Source of the DNA: Trametes villosa
Taxonomy: Eukaryota > Basidiomycota > Agaricomycetes > Polyporales > Polyporaceae
Direction of reading: 5' to 3'
Length of the DNA stretch: 64,000 bases
Assembly: GCA_002964805.2 (NCBI GenBank)
Contig: PUDQ02000112.1
Coordinates: 1 to 64,000, forward strand
This document shows, piece after piece, positions 43,827 to 55,454 of the stretch (position 1 is its first letter; each line of letters starts with the position of its first letter). The position numbers were made by a program, and so were the translations under genes. The notes beneath the pieces were generated by a model that searched no databases, had not been told where the DNA came from, and saw only the letters and a program-made list of their open reading frames with translations.

Positions 43827-44913
43827 GCTGAGGTGAGTGAGTATGTGTATCTGGTACCTGGGTACTGATAAAGGAAACGTACCACCAGAGACACCTCTTA
43901 TATACACAGACGACCAGGCAGAAGCAGCACTCCCGCACCTGCATGCCTAGCAAGTAGTACGCGGCGACCATACGGCGCGAGTGCTAGCGCAGTTGGGTCG
44001 GAAAGGCTGTGGTATGCGGCCGAGATAGAAAGCTGAGAAACGGCTACAGCACGGAGAACGTGCATGAGTCGGGAGCCATTCTGTGGACCATCCACCCGTC
44101 CACACCTATAGAGCGCAACACGTCGTTCCTTGAAGCCTTCATTCTACCCTGAGCTTCGGACTCTGGGTCCCCGGAGCGGTACAAACATAGACCATCAATG
44201 TCGTTGACGTGTACGGTGATGGCGGCGGCGGCGAGGGACAGGAACCAATTGAAGAAGCGAAGCGAGGCCTTGTTAATATCGGATAGAGGGCATTGCAGCC
44301 TGCCAGCTTTATTACCGACCTGGGCCTTCCTGCGCTGGCGAGATGGACATTGACTGTATTGTGTTGGCGCCTATTATCAAGCTCAACACTAAGTATACTT
44401 AATGAGGATACCGACTTGGTGACATGGGTCAGCAGTACGGACGCTAGCAGGCTGACGCAACACGCACTGACGGGAGTTGACTTTGTGACCCACGGGTGCT
44501 CGGGAGTGTCAGGGAGAGGACGTAAAGTTGGGGCAGGCTCGCCGACCTTGGCCTGGGCGATAGACATGAAGGGTCAGCCCCTCATCCCTGTGGATTCGAT
44601 ACTTTAGAGCTTAAACCCAAGAAATATTTAACCGATAAAAGAGAGCAAACCCACAGTGAATTTGAGGAGACTGAGGGGCAGTAGCAGAACCAAAAGGCGG
44701 GTGGTTGGCAGCCTGCGTCCTCCACAGCCCTTGATGTGCGAGTGCACTGCAGCATACTTATTGTGCCGCCATAGGGTGCAGTTGACAGTGATAATGAGAG
44801 GCCTACTTGTTCGTAGAGTGGAGGGAGACTATAAAGAACACCGTGGTGCCCGGCGCAGAGAACGAGTCGGATATGCACAGCATAAGTATTTCCAAATCGA
44901 GAACCTGCAAAAA
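43827..44913. other. Intergenic region between PL14 copy 4 and tRNA-Gly copy 2
   Basis: About 1.1 kb. A 142-codon minus ORF (44139-44567) lacks any recognisable domain and is not called. The TATA element of PL14 copy 4 is at 43898-43904. Confidence 0.5.
43898..43904 (-). promoter_or_regulatory. TATA box of PL14 copy 4
   Basis: TATATAA on the minus strand, 72-78 bp upstream of the ATG at 43826. Confidence 0.55.
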
Positions 44914-44984
44914 TGCATCCGCCGGGAGTCGAACCCGGAGCTAGGCCATGGGAAGACCCAATGTTACCGCTACACCACGAATGC
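44914..44984 (-). tRNA. tRNA-Gly(CCC), second identical copy
   Basis: The exact reverse complement of the tRNA at 33981-34051 over all 71 nt, including anticodon CCC. The flanks share only AAAG before and a T-run plus GC after the gene, so just the tRNA and its terminator are conserved. Confidence 0.97.
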
Positions 44985-45366
44985 CTTTGTGTGAGGTTTA
45001 AGGTTCTAAACCCCGGGATGGTGGCTACAATGCGGTACGAGTCCTCGCCGCGGAGTCCTCTTCAACCAGGTTCCGTCGGAGCTTTCTTGTTGGCACCCCC
45101 CCATCTCTGAGAATTCCGGCTCATTTGAACGGAGCACAGGCTGAGCACGGTAGAGCTCTCTAAAGTACCCCAAGCCCCCTGAAGGTCTGCACTTAGCAAT
45201 ATCTTGGATGCTTGGATTTGTCACAGAGTTTCTAACTGGTTTCTTAGTTTTGGCGCATCTTGCCGGCTTGCTGGCACAGTGTAGGTCCAACACAAGGCCT
45301 CTTATCATAACAGCCGGAACTTCATCTATATCAGTGGCCGCACGCCCTGTACTTACACTCAACAGC
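44985..45366. other. Intergenic region upstream of NTH1
   Basis: Nothing recognised. An in-frame ATG at 45208 would add a hydrophobic 53-residue leader to NTH1, but I consider it untranslated. Confidence 0.5.
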
Positions 45367-46908
45367 ATGAAGAGAAAGGCGACTTCCCTGCTGCCTCGGC
45401 CGAGCCCGTACCATTCCTCAGTCACTTTGTACGAGGCCACGGAAGAGGCGACTAGTACAGTCCGCCGGTCGAAGAGACTCAAAGTCGGACCGGACTTGAG
45501 CTCTCGCGTGTCAGATGACGGCGGGTCCGCCGGCTCTTCAAAGGGGCTGAGCGGAGCAAACTTGAACCAGCCTGTATCGACTCCCCAGAAAGCTCAGCGG
45601 GCGCGAACGGTGAAGGTGCTCAAAGAGGAGGAAGAAACCACAGCCGTTCCTACGCTCACTCAGGAGCCTCCCAAGCGGAAGAAATCGATCGCATCACCTC
45701 GGAAACCGAAGCCTATCCCCACTGCGCTGGAGACGCCGCACCCCGCGCCCGCGCGCTGGCGCGAGACCTACGACACCATTAAGCACATGCGCGAGCGTAT
45801 CGTTGCACCAGTCGACACCATGGGCTGTGACCAGGCCCAGCGCAACGAGACGGATCCCAAGGTCAGCGCTCAGATTCCTACAGGAATGATGCACTACTTA
45901 CGTCCAACGCCATTTGCAGAACCAGCGCTTCTCGACCCTTGTGTCGCTGATGCTCTCCTCCCAAACAAAGGACGAGGTGACAGACGCCGCTGTCTCCAAG
46001 CTCCGAGAGGCCGTGGGCGGTACCCTCTCTGTGGACGCTATCATACAAGCCGAAGAGAGCGCCATTTCGGACGCCATTTGCAAGGTCGGCTTCTGGCGCC
46101 GCAAGACACAGTAAGTGTACTCGTGAATTCTGTCACATTACGAACCTCTCCTGACGAGGAGGGCAGATATATCAGGCAGGCCGCCCAGAAGCTGCGCGAC
46201 GAGTTCGACGGAGATGTGCCTAAGACCGTCGACGAGCTGTGCTCCCTCCCCGGCGTGGGCCCGAAAATGGCATTCCTGGCTCTACAGGTTGCCTGGAAGC
46301 TGTGCGTACTCTCTCGATCACATTTTACGTGCTTCGCCTAAAAGCGACTTTAGCAACCTCGGGATTGGTGTCGACGTGCACGTCCACAGGATAACGAACC
46401 GTCTCGGCTGGCACAAGCCTCCCACGAAGACGCCGGAGGAGACGCGGTCAGTCTGCGACGACGCCCCGTTTAGCCGAGCGTAGTTCGCTTTGCTGACCAT
46501 ACGCCTCGTGCACTGATAGACTCAACCTGCAATCGTGGCTGCCTCTCGAGCTGCACCCGGAGATTAATCACCTGCTCGTTGGCTTCGGACAGGCACGTCC
46601 TCGTCCCTTTCAGCGCTCCGTGATGCAGCTGACCCAAACGCTCTCAGATGATGTGCCTCCCGGTCGGGCCGAAGTGCGACCAATGCGAGCTCAGCGAGAG
46701 TCTTTGTCCCAGTGCCCGCAAGGTCACCAAGGCCTCCACAAGCAAGAGAAGCAAGAAAGTCACCGTCAAATCGGAGGCCGGGCCGAAGATCGAAGTCGAG
46801 CTCGAAGAGGAGAGCAAGGCGGAGATGCAGACAGCGGTCGGTCTCGCGACCCTGCCGGACGACCTCTACAAGATAGAACCCGACGTGAAGGAAGAAGACC
46901 TGTCCTAG
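45367..46908 (+). CDS. NTH1: Endonuclease III-type DNA glycosylase/AP lyase
   Basis: Five exons. The N-terminus is basic ([24 protein letters not shown]), suggesting nuclear import. The glycosylase core reads [20 protein letters not shown], then the helix-hairpin-helix [17 protein letters not shown] with catalytic Lys, then [17 protein letters not shown] with catalytic Asp. The Fe-S loop is [18 protein letters not shown], a C-x6-C-x2-C-x6-C pattern with one residue more in the last gap than the textbook C-x5-C. It removes oxidised pyrimidines in base excision repair. The last intron, after GFGQ, seems to use a GC donor (CAG|GCACGT). The tail is acidic. The gene ends 160 bp from the convergent THI20-like gene. 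Confidence 0.93.
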
Positions 46909-47068
46909 TCTCGCCCGTCGTCGACCCCTCGAGTTCCTGAATCCATTCTTGACATCTATATCGTGGCTACCGATACATTGCTTTCGTGCTGCTCTGCTTC
47001 TCCTGCTATCTACACCCCGTCTAGTGTCTATGTAATCCACTCCTGTACCGTATCCCACCGTCACTTTA

Positions 47069-49186
47069 TTACAATAGATGCAGCGACGCGTCCCAGAATC
47101 CCCGCTCGAGGCGCGTGCACTTCTCCCAGACGGCACACCACTCCTTGAAGCGGAGCGCGTTCGGCGGGTCGGCCACACCCAGCGCCTCGATCGTTTCTGT
47201 AATGCGCCAATGACACCCATTCAGTCGAATAAATGTCTGTCGGGTAGCAAGCACACCCACCGAGACCGAGCTTGACCGCGCCCTGGTACTGCTCGCCAGA
47301 ATAGTCCTCGATCCACCGGAGGTAGACGTTGCCCTCGAGCTTGACCCAGCTGTTCGGCTTCGCCGCCTCCTTCTTGAGCCACAGGCCGACCTCTCCGTAC
47401 CCTAGCAGGCACGCCGCGAGCGCCATGATCAGCCTCGCGCTGTCGCCTGTACTCTCGTCAGCATGTACTTTGCGAGGAAGCGAGGAAGGGCGGAGGGATA
47501 ACCGACCTCGGAGCCCCGTGTCGAGGAGGTACGCGCCGTACGCTGTTGTCGAGGGGGACTCTGGCGTCGCGGCGAGGTCTGCCTCGCTGATGCCCCATTG
47601 CGCGCAGAACGCCTTATGTGTAGCGACCTCGTTTATCACGTTGATGATTGTTTGCGTTGCGGACTCGATCGAGCTGTACGTGGACGACTTCGCGACGAGG
47701 AGGCTGCGCGCATCAAGTGTTGAGTATACATACACCGTAGTTTCGGATGAAGGGGCACCCACCCGTATGCACGCGCATAGTATTTCAGGTAGAGGTAGTC
47801 CTGCCTGGAAGCCCATGTGAGCGACATGAAGAGGGCCTAAGTTTGAATACGGCGTACTTGATGAAGTGCAGGAAGCACTCTCGGGGGAGAGTCCCTTGGG
47901 CGAGCTGCTTGACGAAGTCATGCTCAACGTAATCTTTCCACGTCTGGGCGGCCGACTGAATCAGAATGCGAGTGAGCGGGTGAGGGTTAGTCGCCGTAGG
48001 GCTGTCAACTGTGTCAGTTAACGTATGCTTGAGCAGTCTCAAAACGCAACACACGGGGGAATCACGCGCGTCGTGAGCGCATGCAAGTGGTTAAGCGGTC
48101 CGTGGCCAGCTCCAACCGGGAAGGCGGTTTCGATGCCGACGTGGGTGAACGAGGTTGCCTGACGGGTCGCCTCAACCACTGGAAAGCGTCAGTAAACACC
48201 GCGGCATACGGAAGCTTGAGAGCTCACATGGGAGTCCCTTCGCAAGTAGAGACGCAATCGCAGCGGAGAGCGTGCATCCTGTACCGTGCGTGCTCTTCGA
48301 GTCCACACGGGGGCTGACGAAGAGCGTCGTCGCGTTTGCCTCCTTGAGCACGTCTACGACCAGGGGTCTTGACGCGAGGTTCTTCTCGTGGACCTGGAGG
48401 ATCTCCATGTTCTCGAGGAGCAATTCTTCGCGCACAACGGTGATGTCCTTTCGGGCTGCCGCAACCTTCTGCACATCGGCGAAAGTAAGCTCAATATGCC
48501 CGCCCTTCAGGAGCGCCGCCTTCGAACCAAGGGCAAGCAGCTTCTCCGACGCGGTGATCATATCCTCGAGCGAAGCGATCTGCACCGGGGAGCCCTTCTG
48601 CGAGAGCATCAGCTCGGCCTCAGCCTTGTTGGGGGTGATGAGGGTCGCGAGCGGGCACAGCTCGTCGATGATGACCTGGACGGCCTCCGGGGCAAGAAGA
48701 GTGTGTCCGGAGGTTGACACGCATACCGGGTCGACCACCAGTGGCGGGATGTCCGACGCCTTGGCGTAGAGCGACTTGAGCGTGCGCGCGACGGCACGGG
48801 TGTTCGCCGCGTCGAAGAGCATCCCGGTTTTGATTCCCTGGGCGGGGATGTCGCTCAGGACGGAGCGAATCTGCGTATTTCACTGTCAAAATTTACTGTT
48901 TGCCCTCGGGGTTGATCAAGATGCAAACCTGCTGCTCGACAAACTCTGGCGGAGTCGGGTGCACGCCTTGTACGCCTGTGGTGTTTTGTGCGGTCAACGC
49001 GGTGAGCACGGACATGCCATAACATCCGAAAGCAGTGAACGCTTTCAGATCAGCCTATAATATCGACCCCTCGTCAATTCCGAGCAGATTCACCATTGAC
49101 TTGAGCACACATACCTGGATGCCGGCGCCTCCACTGGGGTCGGAGCCCGCGATGGTCAGCACGGCTGGCGGTGTTTTACCGTCCAT
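47069..49186 (-). CDS. THI20: THI20-like hydroxymethylpyrimidine kinase / TenA fusion
   Basis: Multi-exon gene. The N-terminal ThiD-type kinase domain starts [20 protein letters not shown] and continues [63 protein letters not shown] and [14 protein letters not shown], with the catalytic GTGC anion-hole motif. The [14 protein letters not shown] segment links to a C-terminal TENA/THI-4 domain ([65 protein letters not shown]). In yeast Thi20 the kinase makes HMP-PP for thiamine synthesis and the TenA domain salvages degraded thiamine. Domain order and size match. Thiamine control is likely from family knowledge, but no regulatory element was identified. Confidence 0.92.
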
Positions 49187-49611
49187 CTCTTTAGTCGATC
49201 TACTTCGCTAGGTGTGGATGGTGGAGGTCGGTGAAGAGATGGCCTAAGCCTCAGAAAGTGAAGTCATCTCGGAGCAGGCACAAGGTTAGACTCGTAGATC
49301 GTCGATCTTACAAAGGGCTAGAACGGCCCGTGTATGCCGCTACAGATGGGCTCGGCATCGTATAGAGCCCACGGTATTGACCTTGTGAGGTCGTTGGGAT
49401 GCCTCGGTACATCGAGGTCATCGAGGTCGAGGAGATACACCGGGGAAGGGGTTGTCGGCTACTTATTACGTTCAATTAACTCCCGATCGCGAAACGCCGG
49501 CTCTCAACGCTCTTCTAGATCATCGTACATTTCGTCGTGTCCTGCGCCACTCTACATACCCTGTTCTACCCTACCATTACCCTATATTTTCCTACCAGTA
49601 CATACTATATA

Positions 49612-52371
49612 TCAAGCGACGGTCGGGAGCCACGGGTGTACGTCCGGTATCCACTTGAGCGTCGCCAGGTCAAACTTTGGGAACTCCCCCAGGTTGGCGG
49701 GGGCGGCACGTTGGAGGCGGTCGCACGTTTGTGCGAGGTTTTGCAAGTACTGCGGCACGGAGAGATAAGTTGGGAAGAAGGGTAAACGAGGAATGCAGCC
49801 TACCTTCACGCGGGCGGGAGCCCAATACCCAAGCCACTCATAGGAAGACTCGCTGAGACGAGTAGAGATGTCCCGAGCGAGTTGGAACGTCGCGGATGGA
49901 GAGAAGTGCTTGTCCTGTGCAGACATGTTAATCAAGCGCACGCGGTTCAATGATGAGCGTAGCACGCACCAGGAGGAACTCCTTCAGGGCGTTTGGGAAC
50001 GCTAACAGATCCGGGACGGGGTCCGCAGGTTCGAGATCGTCGAACTCTGGCCTGAACAGCCATTTGTATCGCTTCAGGAAGTTGATGGTTATCCGGCGCC
50101 AGGGAGAGGTGATGTAGCCCGCGGTGAGCTACGAACGAGTCAGCCCCCAGAAGAGACACTGTGCACAAATTTAGCTTACGACGACGAGTGACGTTGATAT
50201 CATCTGCAATGCGGCCAGATGTTGTGCTTGGGATGTGAGCTCCTTGTATGCGGGGCTATCTAGACTTTCCGTGTTAGCATGGTGATAGTTCGGATGCTGA
50301 TTGGCATACCTGGCGGCACTGCTGGTAGAACATCCTCTATACAGCTGATGTGCACGTCAAGAACACGGGCCAGGTACCAGTAGGCTATCGGCTTTTCCTC
50401 CGGGGCATAGAGCTCTTGCTGGAAGCCGGAAGTGATGACTTCTCGAACGGCAGTCAACCGTCCCAGCTGGGCAACTTGGGGAATGGCGGCCAATACTCGG
50501 GCTGTAGGAAGGTCCTGTACAGACACCGTCTGAGGTGAGCACAAAACCAGATGCAGCATAGATGCACTCACATGCGGTCGACATTGGTCCACCTCGTCGA
50601 GCAGCACGTTGTACAGCATGTGCCACTGCAGCACCTCCTTCATGAGATACCGTCTCCGCCTCGGCGGGTTGTACCAACTCGACCGGATGTGCGGAGTCAT
50701 AAGCTGCAACCACGGGCGACCTTGAGCGCACACTCGGAATCGGCATGAGAAAGCATACTTTGATGATTCTCCTCTCGATGATGTCCTGCATCGACACCAC
50801 CTGTGGCTGAGGCCCGCTACGCTGCAGGACATCCAGCACGGATGCCCAAGAGTGGCCGATCGTCTCTTGGAAGAGGCGGTCGACCAGCCATGTCGGTTGG
50901 TGTTCGCCGAGTATGAAGTTCCTGTCGTAGAACAGCGACTAAGAATATATAGTTAGGAATGATACGAAAAGTTGTATCGGGAAGGGACCACTGACCTGTA
51001 TAAGGGATCTGTGGAAAGGAGGTGCGACACTCCTGCCGAGAGCGAAACGCAGAGATCCCGCCGCCTATATGAAGGCCGTGAGCACACGTCATCGCAGCGC
51101 ATATAATCACACTACCTCCCACTTCAGAAGCGATGGCGAGACGACAAGGTCTTGTACCTCTTGCCAGTGGTCGAGGAATGACCCGAGCGCGCTCCAGCAT
51201 TCGTCCTGTGAAGGAAGTTCGGTGACGCGGATTGGCATGAAGTTGGGTAACCGGCGCGCGATATATGGGTCCATCGCAAGGTGTGCAGGGGAGTCCGATG
51301 GCAATGGTTCTTGAGGTGTTGCACGTATTTTGTCCACAAGACCGAGTCCGGCTGCTACGCCGACCCGTACGTTGTTGACGTCCCTCAGGGGATTGGACCG
51401 GTATAGTTCAAGGATCGTCTGGAAACCTGATTAGCCACCACCCGGTGAAGAAACCGACATCCCTCACCTTGCGCAAGAGTATCCTGTCGCACAGAGCCGC
51501 GACTTGGCTCTCTGAGAGGTCCGACTGTTGTAGCCATTCGCACGCGTTATCCAATATACGCGAGACAACCTCGGCATTGATGCCTTCTAGGAGCGAGACG
51601 TCGCATTTTTCGCCTTGCCAGTCCTCTCCCTGTCAGCAAGAATTGAGGCGGAGGTCACCATGCGAGAATCTCAGACTGACGTCGTGCACACGGTTTTTCG
51701 AGAGCTCCCGCCACGCAAAGTCGCAGCACTTCAGCAGGCCGAGCATCGCGGCGCGCAGGACGACGGTGATGAGCCATCGCGGGCGCGCGGCGTCTGCGAT
51801 CTCGCGCTTGTGCGGCGGGAGGTACTCGGGGTTGATGTCGGGCAGGTGGTGCACGAAGAGGAGGGTGAAGACGCTCTGGGAGAGCGTCTTGCCCGCATGC
51901 CATTCCATCTGCACAGACGACATGAAAGGGTGTAGATACAGGGCAGTGCCGGGCGCATTCACCTCGCAAGCGAAGCTGCGGTCCAAGATCCAGCACACTT
52001 CCTCTGGCAGCAGGGGCGCGAGGGGGTCGAACGGCGGTCGGCGCTGCTCGTCCAGGATCATACCGCTGTCTAGACGAGGCTCGCCGATCTGTATTGGCTG
52101 CGGTAAATGACTGTACCGACTCGGTCGGCAGGATGTTCTCACCTCAAAGGCACTCATAGCATCCATGAGCGTGACATTGTCTATGAGGAGCACCTCCTCC
52201 GGCTCCATGTCTTTGCTCCCATCGTGCCAGCAGTCAGTACGACAAGTTTCGGGTTTGAGTAAGTCGCGTACCTTCCCCGCCCGCTACAAACAGCTCCGTA
52301 ACGTCTATGAAGTCATCTCCTCCCGGCATCTCGAAGCCATTCTCGTCGTCGTACCCAGTGTAGCCAACCAT
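49612..52371 (-). CDS. MAK10: NatC N-acetyltransferase auxiliary subunit (NAA35/MAK10)
   Basis: Many exons. The start MVGYTGYDDENGFEMPGGDD precedes the family opening FIDVTELFVAGGE, then TLMDAMSAFE-IGEPRLDSGM, EEVCWILDRSFACE, and MEWHAGKTLSQSVFTLLFVH, the hallmark Mak10 segment. Later exons contain QEVQDLVVSPSLL, RSSWYNPPRRRRYLMKEVLQ and WHMLYNVLLDEVD, and the end is DVHPWLPTVA. Mak10 is the large scaffold subunit that binds the catalytic Mak3/Naa30 and the ribosome for N-terminal acetylation. Length, about 750-800 aa, is as expected. Exon limits in the middle are approximate. The start lies 146 bp from the divergent TrpRS start, so the two probably share a bidirectional promoter. Confidence 0.88.
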
Positions 52372-52517
52372 AGCGAATAGACCGGAGAGCACCCAGAGAT
52401 CCCCAGAGAGATAGCGAGGCAGGTAGATGGAAGCGGTACAGAAGAGAGTTTGTTAGACGCGACGCGACGCGGTGTCCGACGTCGGCGTCATCGCGGGCGC
52501 TGTTCGCGTTCGCGCAC

Positions 52518-53952
52518 ATGTCTCTCCTCCACCGGCAGCTCCAGCGTCGAGCCACGCTCGCCTCCACCGCATGTCACGCTCGTCGTAGCACCAAATTCAC
52601 CGCGCGCGCGCTCGGGAGCAGCGCCGCCGCACACGAGCAGGCGTCGCCCCCGCGCACGCGTCCGAAAGTCGTGTTTTCTGGTATCCAGCCTACGGGAACA
52701 CCTCATGTACGTTCGCGATTTGGGCCCGGGTGTACGAAGGCTAACGGTGAAGAGCGCAGCTAGGCAACCTCCTAGGGGCTCTGCTGAACTGGGTCAAGCT
52801 GCAACGCGAGGCGGCGCCAGAAGACCAGCTCTTATACTCCATCGTCGGCTGGCATGCGCTCACCTTGCCGCAAGACCCGAAGGCGTTGAGCGCGGCGCGC
52901 AGCGACATGCTCGCTGTGCTCCTCGCGATGGGCCTTGACCCGAAGCGGTCTATCATCTTCCACCAGGACGAGGTGAGGCGTGCGTATATGCTGTTAGTTC
53001 TGTAAAGCTTATTATCCTGCACCCTTCTCTAGAATCTACATCATGTAGAGCTGGCGTGGATCTTGAACTGCATCACGCCTATGGGGAAGTTGAGGCGCAT
53101 GACTACTTGGAAGGTACCACTTCCGCATACACTTGTCCTTCAGACCAACTCACACTTATGAAGTCTAGACTGGCAGCTTCGCGAAACGCACGCGATGACT
53201 CCGAAGTCGACGAGTCGCTTCTCAATGCGGGCCTCTTCACATATCCCGTTCTACAGGCCGCTGACATCCTGGCCTATCGGTGCGTCCCAAGCAGCTTCTC
53301 CGGGCCCATTGCTGATCGAGCGGTAGTGCGACACATGTGCCGGTAGGCGAAGACCAGCAGCAGCACATCGAACTGTGCCGAGACCTCGCAGACAGCTTCA
53401 ACCGGACATTCAAGGGAAAACGGTCCCTCTTTCCGCTCCCGCAACATGTCATCAGTGAGTATGCCAGCGCACTCCACACGTACTCAACTAAACCTCCCTG
53501 TAGCAACGTCCTGCCGCGTACTCTCGCTCAAGGACCCGTCGTCGAAGATGTCCAAGTCCTCCCCGGACCTCAACTCGCGCATCCTCCTCACCGACACGCC
53601 CGCGCAGGTGAGCGCCAAGATCCGCGGCGCGGTCACGGACTCGACGCGCGGGGTCACGTACGACCCCAACGCGCGCCCTGGTGTCGCGAACCTCGTCGAC
53701 ATCTTCGCGGCGTGCACGGGCGCAGAGCCCTCTGATATTGCGGGGCGCTATGTCGATAGAGGGCATGCTGACTTAAAGGCGGACGTGGCGGATGCGGTCG
53801 AGGAGCTCATCAAGGGCCCGAGGGCGGAGTTTGAGCGGCTCCGGGGCGAGAGGGAATACCTGGCTAGCGTCGCACGGGATGGTGCTGAGAAGGCGAGGCA
53901 GCTGTCGGAGGGGACGATACGCGAGGTTAGGACTCGTATCGGCCTGGTTTGA
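52518..53952 (+). CDS. MSW1: Mitochondrial tryptophanyl-tRNA synthetase
   Basis: Six exons. An Arg/Ser/Ala-rich N-terminus ([16 protein letters not shown]) looks like a mitochondrial targeting peptide. The catalytic domain begins [17 protein letters not shown], whose TGTPHLGN is the HIGH-like motif. It continues with [58 protein letters not shown], and the KMSKS motif in [13 protein letters not shown]. The bacterial-type C-terminal region ([20 protein letters not shown]) completes it. It charges mitochondrial tRNA-Trp. It is divergently paired with NAA35. Confident; the symbol follows the yeast mitochondrial enzyme. Confidence 0.93.
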
Positions 53953-54110
53953 GTAGCCGCCTCGTAGTGGTTATCGGCAATGGTACAGCATACATAGACA
54001 CATTATAATGACACCCGACTCATACAGCTAAACTACATGGATTTGTGCCCACGGGCGGCGGCGTCGGCATTCGTACAACCCTCGCAACGGCACTTGGTCC
54101 GACAGCCTGG

Positions 54111-54887
54111 TCAGCAAGTCCCAACCATCCCCCTCGGGTCATTCACCTCCGCCCCGCCCAACGAGCCCATCTCCGCCAACGTCCCCGCAAACAGCTCATT
54201 GAACGCCTGCTCCAGCCCCAACCTCTGCAGCGTAATCTCCACACTCCCCTCCCCCCTCGTATCCAGGCCCTCCAACCACTCCTCCAGCCCGTCCGCCCCA
54301 GAAATCAACAAGCTCCGCAAACGCGTGCGCTCCGTCTGGCTCATCGGCGTAGCGCGCGCGCCCTCGGGCAGCACCGCCTCCACCCCGGTGCACTCCTCGG
54401 GGTCCCACGCTTGCGCGCGGAGGACGGCGAGCCAGGCCTGGTCGAGGTCGCCGAGCCAGGCGAGGAGGAGCGGGAGCGTCTCGGTGTCGGGGGTGTACCC
54501 CGGGACGGACTGGAGGACTTCGCCGGTGAGGCGCAGGAGGAGCGTTGTGCGGAGGGGCGCGGAGGGCTCGATGGGCGGGATTTGGAGGATGAGGGAGAGG
54601 AGGCGGTGCGTTGCCTCGAGGTATGCCTGGAGTGTGGAGAGGGGTGTGGTCGGATCCGACCTGCAGGAACACATTGAACATCAGCGCTGTCTCAATGTTC
54701 GCTGGGATTGGACTTGCCGCTTCTTGAAGTTCCTGGTGACCTCCAGGAATTGATCCTCAAGGTAATCGACGAGTTTTCTCTCTTGTGCCGCGGTGAGAGG
54801 GCGCACGGATTGAGGTGCAGCCGCATCCTCTCCGGAAGAGGAACCGGGAGCGGTAGCTTGCTCTGGTGTTTGCACTGCCGTAGGCAT
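54111..54887 (-). CDS. Conserved basidiomycete protein of unknown function, GC-AG intron
   Basis: Two exons (54887-54718, 54660-54111) give 239 aa in frame. It reads PLTAAQERKLVDYLEDQFLE, then VTRNFKKRSDPTTPLSTLQA, YLEATHRLLSLILQIPP, LRTTLLLRLTGEVLQSVPGY, and LLAWLGDLDQAWLAVLRAQAW. It looks all-alpha and soluble, without signal peptide. I recognise it as a recurrent hypothetical protein of Agaricomycetes, with no known role. The only intron that keeps the frame begins GCAAGT and ends CTGCAG, a GC-AG intron in phase 2; GT alternatives nearby break the frame. Confidence 0.7.
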
Positions 54888-55454
54888 TAATGCGTAGGCC
54901 CCCTGCTGGCAGGTCCTGGTAGAGTGGACTTCAATGCCTACTATATTCTTCAAGTTAGCTATACTCGGTTGACAGCAGAGATTTACCACTCACTGCGAAG
55001 CGGCCAGTAGGTGTAGGTTCAGCTGCTATGACGCCATAGTAAGTTAGGAGGTTTACAATCAGCTCCTTATCCCCAAAAGTGCCGCCAGGAGGCTTACAAG
55101 TTGCAATCCTGAGAAATCTGTCGGATAGTAGTTGTCGCTAGTATGCTGTACGGTTTGTGCGGATGAGAGTTGTGGGTCCGCGGCCGAGACGGCAGACTCG
55201 TAAGAACGTTCCGCATCGTGGGAACGTCTCATCGCCCAAAGGTTCTACTTACCGGCACCCCCGCGCTTGTACGATTAGCTATGGTTTGGATATGGTCGAC
55301 CTTCAAGCTCTTGTACCCAAGAAACCTGATGATCCAGCCAACCAGTCATTCAGAGTGAGGATGTCCGTCTATTGATACACTGGTATTATGGTAGAGTAGT
55401 GGGAGTCGTCTGTGTGGTGTTCGGGACACTCCAGGTTCGATGCTAGCGCCGTGT
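54888..55454. other. Intergenic region
   Basis: About 570 bp upstream of one gene and downstream of another. ORF 55157-55375 is not convincing. A GGTTCGATGC near 55433 resembles a tRNA B-box but no tRNA fold surrounds it. Confidence 0.5.

Noticed and set aside
44139..44567. 142-codon minus ORF starting MSIAQAKVGEPAPTL
   Set aside because: Reads plausibly for 15 residues then becomes Ser/Pro/Thr noise; no family recognised.
33981..44984. The two inverted tRNAs as ends of a transposon
   Set aside because: Homology stops at the tRNA and its T-run; no target-site duplication, transposase or extended terminal repeat was found.
55425..55445. tRNA B-box-like GGTTCGATGC
   Set aside because: No acceptor or anticodon stems can be folded around it; the similar GGTTCGAGCAT near 27052 fails as well.
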